Assembly (NCBI GenBank): GCA_020050835.1
Contig: JAGVKB010000004.1
Coordinates: forward strand, 1 to 44,281
Reading direction: 5' to 3'
Source of the DNA: Candidatus Obscuribacterales bacterium
Lineage (GTDB): Bacteria; Cyanobacteriota; Vampirovibrionia; Obscuribacterales; Obscuribacteraceae
Length of the DNA stretch: 44,281 nucleotides
Within the stretch, counting starts at the first letter, position 1. Each line of letters begins with the position of its first letter. Positions 18,372 to 27,000 of this stretch are shown here, piece after piece. The position numbers were made by a program, and so were the translations under genes. The notes beneath the pieces are model-generated. The model was not told where the DNA came from and did not search any database. It was given only the letters and a program-made list of their open reading frames with translations.

Positions 18372-18737
18372 TTAGTTGTGACCACCGGATAGTTTATAAT
18401 CGCGTACATAACATGTTGGAATTGCGCGACGCAAGTCGGATGCACGAGTTATCTCAACTCCACAGTCCGAACATTTTGGAAATCCGCGCACCCAGTTTTT
18501 GCAATCAGCGGCATGACCCAAATAACGACATGCCGGATAGTACTGTTTCCTGGTTAAGGTGAGGGTCTCTGATATTGTCTTCCCAATCCACTCGAACAGT
18601 ACTCTTATAATAGAAGGACTCTGCACTTCGGACATTGACTGCCTGAGCGCATTACATCGCCTGCTCTCTGGGTCGGTGTCTACCTTTCTATACAGGCTGA
18701 AGGTTGTGTCATTAGCATTCGAGTAATAATCAAACAT
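18372..18737 (-). CDS. Zinc-ribbon-like hypothetical protein
   Basis: 121 residues from ATG 18737, chosen because GGAGGAG stands 8 nt upstream; the frame stays open to 18860 but the upstream part has no start with a good site. The N-terminal half is polar with one amphipathic helix (IIRVLFEWIGKTI). The C-terminal half carries C70, the GH pair at 74-75, C79, and C89-x2-C92 (GFPKCSDCGVEI), a pattern expected of a small zinc ribbon. No family is recognised with confidence. Short C...GH...CxxC proteins are often of phage or accessory origin. It lies upstream of the Gly-Gly/Cys peptide gene on the same strand. Function unknown. Confidence 0.55.
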   Translation of the reverse strand: MFDYYSNANDTTFSLYRKVDTDPESRRCNALRQSMSEVQSPSIIRVLFEWIGKTISETLTLTRKQYYPACRYLGHAADCKNWVRGFPKCSDCGVEITRASDLRRAIPTCYVRDYKLSGGHN

Positions 18738-19408
18738 AGAAAACTCTCCTCCATTCAAATCGACCAGTGGAACTCTCGAGACTCTTGGAAAACTCTTTGC
18801 GAACCGCTGATCACCAGCCCAATCGCGTACGTGTGGTAGATTCAGCGATACTTTCCTCACGCACTTAACTAACTTAACGCCCTGCTCGTGTCCATTGCGT
18901 GACGATCCATAATCGTCAATACGTCAATTCGGTCGAACTGCCGGTTCGCAATAGAACTTGTGCTTGAAAGGAAGCAGGCAATCCTGCCTCATCTTACATT
19001 TCTTAGAATGTTTTCGATGCGACCCCATCCATATTTAGCGAAATCAAAGTCACTTTGGACTTCGGTTGAAGGTGTAATGGCGTGGGAGGCGCATGGACTA
19101 ACCGGTTCATGATTCCTTGATATGCCTCCTCGCTTCTCGAAATCAAACAATCGTTCACTGCGGACCATGCCCCAATCACCGAATCTCAACTTTGCTGAGG
19201 AAGTGAGACGTTGACTGTGACCCACTAGTGAGACCGGTGAATCACCGATGTCATCCGGTTGAGGCATTAATCAGCGAGTCACGCAGTAGACACGCTGGAC
19301 GACTTAGAGTCGGTAGTGTCAGGGTCAGGCAGGGTTGTAGTGGTCGAAAGATGCCACGTACCAGAATTGTTGGATCCAGCACATGTTGCACGAGTGGGGG
19401 TAATGTTG
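18738..19408. other. Intergenic region without a confident gene
   Basis: About 670 bases. A 92-codon minus-strand frame (18989-19267) has neither a ribosome binding site nor family resemblance, so it is not called. A 7-bp dyad, TGACGAT-ccata-ATCGTCA (18900-18918), and a short GC hairpin, GCAGG-caat-CCTGC (18974-18987), are the only structures seen. The region should hold the promoters of the zinc-ribbon gene (-) and of the Tad cluster (+). Confidence 0.5.
18900..18918. promoter_or_regulatory. 7-bp inverted repeat, possible operator
   Basis: TGACGAT and ATCGTCA form a perfect dyad with a 5-bp spacer in the gap between two divergent units, where a regulator site is expected. There is no match to a named operator; a chance palindrome is possible. 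Confidence 0.2.
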
Positions 19409-19984
19409 ATGTCTCGACAAATGAATTCACGTAGCCTGGTTAAGTCCAGGGGCTCCAATGGTAACAGCATGCTAGAGCTTCCCGTTTGCCTGTCTGCATT
19501 GTTGTTGTTTGTCGTGTTTCCAATGATTGACCTAAGCACGATGGGAATGAGAGCGCTCACTGTATTCGCGGCAGCAAGGGATGCTGCAAGGTCAGCAAGC
19601 AGAGCTACTAATTACGAGACTGCGAAATCGAAGGCTGTAGCGGCGGCATACCGCTATAGTTCTCCATCCACCAGGATCAATGCTAATGAAGTAAAGACTA
19701 TTTTCGATCGAACCATCACGAATAGTTATGCAGACTGCAGATCTGGTGAGTATCAACGTCCCGTATCCTCAAACCCATTGAAGACACTTTCCGAATCTGA
19801 ATTGGAGCATCAGAGAGTGCTGTTCACATATGAGTGCGAGGTACAGGTAACCGGAGATGTGGAACCACTGTTCCGGCTTAACTCGGCGTTGTTTGGCAGT
19901 GTCCCAGGGGTTACGGTCCCCTGGAGAATTACCGCTTCGAGTCGAGAGTTTGTGGAGCATCCAGACGGGCTGGCAGCAATGTAA
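19409..19984 (+). CDS. TadE-like pilus assembly pseudopilin
   Basis: About 191 residues from ATG 19409, preceded by a GGGGG stretch 8 nt upstream; ATGs at 19403 and 19421 are possible and the frame stays open to 19316. A basic, polar N-terminus is followed by GNSMLELPV and one membrane segment (about residues 21-43), then AAARDAARSASRA. This is the TadE arrangement: a Glu shortly inside the hydrophobic segment and an Ala-Arg-rich helix after it. The exported C-terminal part has two Cys in the middle region. In Flp/Tad systems such minor pseudopilins are processed by a prepilin peptidase and help assemble the pilus at the inner membrane. It is first of three Tad genes; the next starts 38 nt after its stop. 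Confidence 0.75.
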   Translation: MSRQMNSRSLVKSRGSNGNSMLELPVCLSALLLFVVFPMIDLSTMGMRALTVFAAARDAARSASRATNYETAKSKAVAAAYRYSSPSTRINANEVKTIFDRTITNSYADCRSGEYQRPVSSNPLKTLSESELEHQRVLFTYECEVQVTGDVEPLFRLNSALFGSVPGVTVPWRITASSREFVEHPDGLAAM

Positions 19985-20021
19985 TTGGTTGGCGTTTAGC
20001 GATCTTGGTTGGAGGAACATC

Positions 20022-21416
20022 ATGAGTAAGTCATTCCACTGTAAATCGTCACATTCACTGCGTGATGAGCGAGGAGCATTCTCAGCTGTAGCAGCGGCCT
20101 TCGCACTGTTCGTTGTACTACCTATATCAATGTTTGCTTTCGAAATCAGCCATGCCTTGCTTGTGGAAAAGCAATTGAGAGCGGCCGTTGATTCGGCCGC
20201 ATTGGCGGGTGCTCTGGCTTTGAATGGAGAAGTTGATCCGGAAGGGCATCAGCACGAGCCGCAGGCTAAAGAGTCAGCACTTGGAATTTTCCGCAAGTGC
20301 AGCATCAGTGGTAGCAGCCTTTCGAGCGCTCAAAGTGGTAGTACCCAGAGTGACCCGGGTCCCGGAGCCTGCCGATTTGAATTGAAGGCTGAGCATGGTC
20401 AACCAGCGGCGCCCGGGCAAACGAGTGCACCTCCGCCCAGAACGGTAAGGGTTACAGCTGTCTATGGAATGAAACCGCTGTTCGCTCAGTTTTTGGGGAT
20501 CAGGGATGTACCAATTTCAGTCTCATCTAAAGCTGGCATTCCCGCCACTAAGCGTGACATTGTTTTGGTGGTCGACTGCTCCTTTGGTATGGGCCAGGTT
20601 GCAGCCGGTGGTGGTGCAACAGGAATTGACCTGGCCCGAAATACCATCCACGACCTTGTCGATAAAGTGGCCAAGAGTGGCGACACACGGTTTGGATTGG
20701 TAAGTTATTCTTTCGGTGTACCTGGCGGGCCTGGGGGTGACAGCCCGCTAAGACCGGACCATCCTCTCAGGAGATATCTAGAACCGACCAGTCTGAAAAT
20801 GAACGACTTAGGGGCGGACGCGCATGCAATTCACTCGGTAATCAGTGCTCTTGATTATGATCACACCCCAACAGTAAACGCAGCTTATGGCGGTGCCAAT
20901 ACTGCTGCAGGTTTGGAAAAGGCTTATGCGATGCTTAACGGTGACAAACACCGGGTCGATGCGGAGAAGATTATTATTCTCTTCACCGGTGGGCTACCGA
21001 CTGCCAGATACTACTTCGACCAGGAAATCAATGATTGGGTACTGATTGCAGCAGAACAATTGCCGTACCCGGAGTTCCATGACCCTGCTTCAAGCTCGGA
21101 TCCACCGCGTCGATTCCTGAAAGTTCAGAATAACTCGAAGCAAGAAGTAACTGGCGAGCTTCCGTGGACGGCCATGGCGCACTGTGTAAACGAAAACACT
21201 CATACTTGCTACAAGAACGGCATAACAATGTATAGCATCGGGTTCTTGCGCGGCAATAGTGGTGGCGATCACCAGAACGGAAATGCGATGAATTTCTTGA
21301 AAAATATGAAATTCGGTGCGTGGGGGAGAAGCGAGTCGTATTTTGCCGAAAGCCCTAGAGACTTGCTTCATATCAAGATGGAGTTTTTCAATGACATGGT
21401 AGCTCTTCTAGATTAG
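20022..21416 (+). CDS. TadG-like protein with von Willebrand factor A domain
   Basis: 464 residues. The ATG at 20022 has GGAGGA 5 nt upstream; the frame is open further left but overlaps the preceding gene. Residues 17-60 form the TadE/G-type N-terminal membrane helix (RGAFSAVAAAFALFVVLP) followed by VEKQLRAAVDSAALAGALAL, typical of TadG. A von Willebrand A domain follows at about 176-464 (RDIVLVVDCSFGMG). Of the metal-ion-dependent adhesion site, D185-x-S187-x-G189 and T294 (NTAAGLEKA) are present, but the usual Asp of the third loop is Gly323 (LFTGGLPT), so metal binding may be weak or lost. TadG proteins connect Flp pilus assembly with the envelope and may mediate adhesion. Four Cys in the C-terminal half could form disulfides outside the membrane. 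Confidence 0.85.
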   Translation: MSKSFHCKSSHSLRDERGAFSAVAAAFALFVVLPISMFAFEISHALLVEKQLRAAVDSAALAGALALNGEVDPEGHQHEPQAKESALGIFRKCSISGSSLSSAQSGSTQSDPGPGACRFELKAEHGQPAAPGQTSAPPPRTVRVTAVYGMKPLFAQFLGIRDVPISVSSKAGIPATKRDIVLVVDCSFGMGQVAAGGGATGIDLARNTIHDLVDKVAKSGDTRFGLVSYSFGVPGGPGGDSPLRPDHPLRRYLEPTSLKMNDLGADAHAIHSVISALDYDHTPTVNAAYGGANTAAGLEKAYAMLNGDKHRVDAEKIIILFTGGLPTARYYFDQEINDWVLIAAEQLPYPEFHDPASSSDPPRRFLKVQNNSKQEVTGELPWTAMAHCVNENTHTCYKNGITMYSIGFLRGNSGGDHQNGNAMNFLKNMKFGAWGRSESYFAESPRDLLHIKMEFFNDMVALLD

Positions 21417-21500
21417 AGCCTCATCGAGCCGGCTAACAAACTGGCAGAACGAAATATGGGAATCAGTGGAAGTAATTTGAGTTAACCAGGAGTAAGAACC

Positions 21501-21986
21501 ATGTCTACATTTGTATCAGGAAGAAATCAGGACAGAAAGTACTGTGGACGCAAGGAGCGAGGCAGTATGGTCGCAGAACTTGCGTGTGCGATTCCGCTCT
21601 TCGTGCTGGTGTCGCTGATCGGTTTGAACGGTAGTGTACTAGTGATCGGTTCCTGGCTCAACGATACTGCATGTCGTGAGGCCGCAAGAGTTGCCGCTCA
21701 AGAAGAGACGCAAACGCGAGCCGAAAAGACCGTAAACTACATATTGCAACGCTTCAAATCAAATAGTCCCTTATTGCAGAGTCCAGAATTGGTTGCAATC
21801 AAGCATGATACGAGTATGGTACATGAAGGGTTACCCGATCGGACAGAGGGTGGTCCACTTGTGTCTGTAACGACCCAAACTACGGTAACATTACCGGCTC
21901 CAATTCTAATCGGTGCTGATCCAAAAGTACGGTTAGCTCAAACTTACGTGTTTCCGATCGTTCGGATCGACCACCTCAACCGATAG
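21501..21986 (+). CDS. TadE-like pseudopilin
   Basis: 161 residues. ATG 21501 has AGGAG 8 nt upstream. The N-terminus is basic and ends in RKERGSMVAELACAIPL, then a membrane segment (about residues 24-50) and CREAARVAAQEE, the TadE pattern with Glu near the start of the helix. The rest is a short exported beta-rich domain (VSVTTQTTVTLPAP). It closes the tadE-tadG-tadE run (84 nt gap after the TadG-like gene) and probably shares its transcript. Prepilin-like processing is inferred from family knowledge. Confidence 0.8.
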   Translation: MSTFVSGRNQDRKYCGRKERGSMVAELACAIPLFVLVSLIGLNGSVLVIGSWLNDTACREAARVAAQEETQTRAEKTVNYILQRFKSNSPLLQSPELVAIKHDTSMVHEGLPDRTEGGPLVSVTTQTTVTLPAPILIGADPKVRLAQTYVFPIVRIDHLNR

Positions 21987-22259
21987 ACGAGCTATAGGCT
22001 AGCTGCGCAGCCGGAGTTAACGAAGTTCGCATTGTTGAAGGCTATCATTCCGCTAAACTGTCACGCTGTCGCCACGGAGCAACGTTTACGCTTGAAGTAA
22101 GCGAGCTAATCTGGCTGTTTGGTGACACCAATGGCGGTACTCATACCGGTAGAACGGGACAAGAAAGCCAGAAGCTCAACATGGTTGAAAGATCTGTCCG
22201 TTGGAAACATTCAAACTTAGTAGCACACATCGCCGTCGGTAGTGCAAGGGGGAACACAA

Positions 22260-23285
22260 GTGAATACTCAGAACAATTACCAGAGCAGCCTATTCCACCA
22301 AATTCAGCAGTCCAGGTCTTCTCAAGATAGCTTCTACAGAAATGCTCACGCTAACTCTATCAGTAATGCTCAGGAGGAAGCTTCGTTGCATGATTTGAAT
22401 GAAAGACGTAGAATCGCTATAAGTGAACAGCTTCAAGCTGGTGCCCGTGATATCAAGCCAACACAGCAACAAGTCGTAACTGTACCAACATATACGAAGT
22501 TAGTAGCCAGGCAGAACTATTCCGGCTGCTCTGCTGCCTGGAATGGGCTTCCTGGGGACCATAGGGTTCGCTGGAGTGCCTCGTGCAATCATTCAATTTA
22601 CGATGCTTCCGCCATGAGCGAGGACGAACTTCTATCGCAGATCTGGTTTCGCGAGGGAATCCGGCCGGTAGTATTGTATAAGCGGAAGGATGGAACAGTT
22701 CTCTCAAGCCATTGTCAATCAGCAGTACAAAAGGTGCGTTTGATGCAATGGACTGCCGTGGCTGTGTTAGGTTTAGTTGTGATTGTGTGGTTGTTCAGCA
22801 TGGGGTCAGTCAAAGATTCTGGTTCAGGAGTAGGAACTCCGGTCGCAGACAGCTCTGCCCGCCATGCATCGAATTTCAACGGAACGGACTCGAAGGAAGT
22901 AGAGCTGAACTCATCTGTGCAGTTCGATAGCGTGCCACAGGTGCCGGCAACTCCTATTCATCAGTATCGACCGGAAAACGCACAGATGATTCAAGATGTT
23001 GAGCTTTCTTCCAAGTTCGCTCCCGCGGAGGCTAGTTGCAGTAATTTCACTTCTCGAATGGAGTTGCCAAACCAAGTCGGGTTGGAACTTCCAAGAGATG
23101 CTCAATACGATAGACAGAATCAGCTGGCGTCCTCCGCTCCGTCAAATTTATCACTGTTCAATCACAATAATCCCAATGACGAGGTGGTTCAGTCTCCTTC
23201 ACCAGCTGGGAGCTCGACCATGGATGACGATCAGTTCGCATCAAATTCAAGAAGAAGTCATATTTGGGAAGCCTGTAGTCAATAG
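22260..23285 (+). CDS. Cys-domain membrane protein next to Tad genes
   Basis: 341 residues from GTG 22260, with AGGGGGA about 6 nt upstream; the open frame from GTG 22242 lacks such a site. Order: a polar Gln/Ser-rich N-terminus (1-75), a Cys-containing domain (about 85-155), one membrane segment (about 164-183, TAVAVLGLVVIVWLF), and a low-complexity Ser/Asn/Pro-rich tail. The domain has C90-x3-W94, R104, a single Cys at 109 where its paralogue has CxxC, a Tyr-containing strand, REG, then YKRKDGTVLSSHC152. It aligns with the protein at 36773-37807 (C-x2-QW, FRICRQC, REG, YRRKDGKFL, NCPVG). I know this domain as a recurrent uncharacterised cytosolic Cys motif. It follows the Tad run by 273 nt; a regulatory or assembly role in pilus biogenesis is inference. 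Confidence 0.75.
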   Translation: MNTQNNYQSSLFHQIQQSRSSQDSFYRNAHANSISNAQEEASLHDLNERRRIAISEQLQAGARDIKPTQQQVVTVPTYTKLVARQNYSGCSAAWNGLPGDHRVRWSASCNHSIYDASAMSEDELLSQIWFREGIRPVVLYKRKDGTVLSSHCQSAVQKVRLMQWTAVAVLGLVVIVWLFSMGSVKDSGSGVGTPVADSSARHASNFNGTDSKEVELNSSVQFDSVPQVPATPIHQYRPENAQMIQDVELSSKFAPAEASCSNFTSRMELPNQVGLELPRDAQYDRQNQLASSAPSNLSLFNHNNPNDEVVQSPSPAGSSTMDDDQFASNSRRSHIWEACSQ

Positions 23286-24049
23286 TGCGACCATTTGCAC
23301 TGATTTCATGTCACCGTAAGTGGTGCCGGTATTCGGGTTTGTCTTTTGGATACATGCTGAAGGCAAGATGGCAATGCCGGTAGGGAGCTTCCTGATCGTC
23401 ATCGCCTTCTTCCGTGACTATCGTTCGATCCTGGCGAGCACCACATTTGTAGATTCAAAATTCCATTTGGAGTAACGAGTAGACCAGGGCGATCACAGTC
23501 TGGCTCAGGCAGGCTGTCTGCAGATCAGGTAGGAAAAGTCGCGTTAATTCAATCAGCTGATTGCTCTTGAGGCAGCCCGGCCCACTGGAGAGCAAAGAAT
23601 GGCGTGGGATCGCTGCCAGCATCAATGTTTACGAAAATGGTCACGCTACCGCCACGGTTGCCTGAGTAGGGTGGTTGAGGTGGTCGACAAGGTGCTGGCT
23701 ATGACGCTTCACGGGTTTGTAAAACGGTCGGTAAGGGTAAAGATAACGGGGGGACTGAGGTTTGGACAATAGCTGGTCTCGTTGTGATACCCCTGGCAGC
23801 ATGGGTTGCCTCAGTGGCATTCGAGCGGCACTACTGTCCGAAGAATTGATGCCGGATCAGTTCACTAAGGGTAGATGCGTGTCCACGCTCAAGAGAGATC
23901 GGTTAAGCATAGTTGTTTCGGTGAGAGCAGTCAGCTTGCCTAGACTGGTACGTGCGGGTTTCTCAAGCTCTGGTGGTATTGATGACCGAACTGACCAGAA
24001 AGGTGTTAAATGTCTCCTGACTGGGCGATTGAAACGATCAATCAGGCGA
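23286..24049. other. Intergenic region before giant protein 2
   Basis: About 760 bases. The frame of the giant protein is open from 23762 but its upstream part lacks a good ribosome binding site. A 35-codon plus-strand frame (ATG 23368 to stop 23475, GAAGG 5 nt upstream, hydrophobic stretch VGSFLIVIAFF) could be a small membrane peptide but is too short to call. A minus-strand stretch near 23555-23695 reads as protein-like (GGSVTIFVNIDAGSDPTPFF) but has no start codon and an in-frame stop upstream; it may be a gene remnant. No RNA or insertion sequence is seen. Confidence 0.45.
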
Positions 24050-27000
24050 ATGTCTCCTGTCATTTCGGCTCATCTTGGTTTCGTTCGGATGATTGCGTTG
24101 CTGATTGTTCTTGCTATTATCAGTCAACCGGTGGCAGTATGGGCACAGGAAGTGCCCGCTTCATCTGAATCGGCGGTCGCGGCTCAAATCTCGCCTGTAC
24201 TTGGCGCCAATCATTTGGACCTGCACTCTGAAACCGCCAATATTGCGGCAAACAACACTCATCCAGCTAACATAGTGATTGGCGGGGAGCTCGGGACAAC
24301 TGGCACTGTGACCGGAGGTGAAAGCTATTCGGTCAATCCTGGGCAGCTCGTGACTCAAGCACAGTATCTTGCTCTTCAACAAGTGCTGGCGACTGGTAGT
24401 CAGACTTTGTTAATTGGAGGAAATGGAGCTGCCTCCAGCGGTTTTGCCACACTGACGCCAGCAGCTACTGCCAGTCTAGCTTCGTTGAGCATACCCGCCA
24501 ATGTCGCTGTTCACTCGATTGGATTCTCTGCTGACAGCCCATTCAATGTCACTGGTTCGGGCAACATCCAGGGAGCGCTGTATGCCATGCAAACAGGTGC
24601 AGGGGTCTCTGCAGTATTGAATTTTGGCAGCCTGAACGTTGGAGCCAGCGGGTTGATCTCCGGATATCTACCATCGGTGCTCGGATCGAACTCAAGCTTC
24701 TTTGCCTCAAGCGGTTTAGACATCAACGTTGTTCACAATCTAGTCAACTCTGGCACAATCACCACTCCTGGCACATTGAGTGTCAACACTGGCGGATCAA
24801 TCTTCAACCAGTCACTGGCAGGCACCCAAGCGGTAATGAGTGCTGAGAGTATCAACCTGGCAGTTAACATGAGTAGCCTGGTTAACACAGGGCTGATGCA
24901 AGCATTGCAGAATGTGAACATTACGGGAGCGGCAACTGGTAACTTAAAGATTGACAATACTGGTGGCGTGTTGCAGGCACTCAACGGCAACATCAATCTT
25001 AGAGACAAGTTGTTTAACGGTTCTGGCAATACAGCGTTCCTGGGCGGTGATGTTTTATCGAGGGAATTGAATATGTTTGGTGGCGCTGGCAATGTACTGC
25101 TTAACGCCAACAATGTGTCTGGGCTAGTTAGCGCCTCCGGATACGGTATTCAACTCCATGCCGAAAAGCTAACTACTGCCTCACTTGTTGCAACTGGTGA
25201 TCCTCTGATCACAAGCAACACTTCTCACACAATTGCGGGTGACATTGTCACCAATGGTAATCCCCTCACTATTATCGCTAAACAAGATATAAGCGGTGGA
25301 GCCGGCTTCAGGATTGACACCAGTGCTGCAACAGGAAGTGGAGGCGAAATACTGCTTGTAGCGGGTGCTGAGTTTCAACCGGGAGCAGCAGCTGATACTC
25401 TAGAGATTACCGGACGCTCTGGGTTAGGCGGCAGTATTAATCTGCCAAACCTGCTTGCGTTTGACTCGCGCGGCGGGACTGATGCAGGTACGCAAAATGC
25501 CAATGGCGGCAATCAGACCTTGATTGCTTATGCCAACTCGCCTGGCGGTACTAGCGGTGGCGAGATCACAGTCACCCCGAAAGACCTACTCACCTTTTTC
25601 CCGCTGACGACCGGCGGGGATGGCACAGGGACTAACGGTAACTTGCTCATTATAAGCGAAGGTACAAACACTCTCGGTAACCAGAATGATGTGACAGTGC
25701 CGCACATTAATACATCTGGTGGCTCAGGTGGCGGTGGCACGATCACTATAGCGACCGCGACACCGGAAATTAGTGGGTTCGTAAATCCAGTAATCATCAT
25801 CAATGACTGTCCGGCATGCGCTGAGCAAGGAGCCATCATTAGCGGATCCTTCAGTCCTGACTTTGCATCGATCACGAATTCCAGCATATTTGTTCGGGAG
25901 TTCGTTTCGAATGGCGCAAACATAAGTGTTTTTGCTGGCGACGGATTCAACCTGTTTACTCCGAGTGGATTAAACACACTGGTGAGCGCTAGTCGGGTCA
26001 ACGGTGATGGCCCTGGTGGAAACATCCTTGTACTTGCTGCTCTATCGGATAGCGCTACTGACCGTCAGCTCGGACAGGATGATATCGAGTTTCTGGCAAA
26101 TGCGAATGGCGCTGGTGCTGGCGGTAACATCAATCTGATCTCTAGAGCTGATATAGATTTTGACCATGTTGTATCAATCGGAGCGGATACCGGCAACGGG
26201 GGCGAAATATTAATTGTAGCCGGAGCCGAAGTTGCCGTAATGGCAAGCACAGTGACAATCACAGGACAGTCATCTTTTGGCGGGGACCTGGATGGGGATG
26301 GCTCTCACCCAACACTGGGAACGACAGTGCAGTCACTAGGTGGTACCAGTAATGGCAGCGGAGGGGATATCTCGCTGATAGCGTTTGAAGGTATGACTGG
26401 TGATGCTGATTCAGGTAGAATCAGAACGCATCCTGGAGCGTTTGTCACATCCAATGGACGTGGCATCGGCAGCAATGGCAATATTGTCCTTGCTGCCGGA
26501 GACGATGATGCCGGCCCGCCTGTGTTTAGTATTGATATTGGTTTGCTTGGTTCCGGTCTTGCAGCAAGCACTGCTGCTGGCGGAGCAATTCGAGTTGCTA
26601 CTAGCACTCCTCAAATCGTAGGTGGCAGCGTAGTTATCAGCGCATTAGACGGTAGTTCAGTCGGCTCATTCGCCATAGACACGTCTCAGTCGGCCATCCA
26701 GGCAGCAAGTGTGCGACATGGACGACAGTTTAGTAATGGCGGAGACATAACGCTCATTGCCGGGGAGAATATCGTTTCCCGGGCGGGGTTCACTGATAAT
26801 GATTTGAAAGCAACGCGTACTTTCGGAAGCGGATCAGGCGGGAATGTTCTTGTGCTGGCTGGCGCTGCCTCAGCTGCTACAGAAGGAAATATTGCACTGG
26901 GAGGCGCCGCGTCCTGGACGGCGAGTGCTGGAGCAGCCGGAAAGATTAATATCATCGCCCGGGGTAACCTTCAACTCGCCAATACGGTCTTTGGTCAAGC

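Noticed and set aside
18989-19267. 92-codon minus-strand frame
   Set aside because: No ribosome binding site at any start and no recognisable motif.
22059-23660. Shared short element GTCACGCT-x2-CGCCACGG at 22059 and 23640
   Set aside because: Only about 16 matching bases in two gaps, with no further copies noticed; probably coincidence.
24150-24450. Two-partner-secretion domain at the N-terminus of giant protein 2
   Set aside because: The usual NPNL/NPNG-type motifs are not seen, and no TpsB-like transporter gene is in the window.
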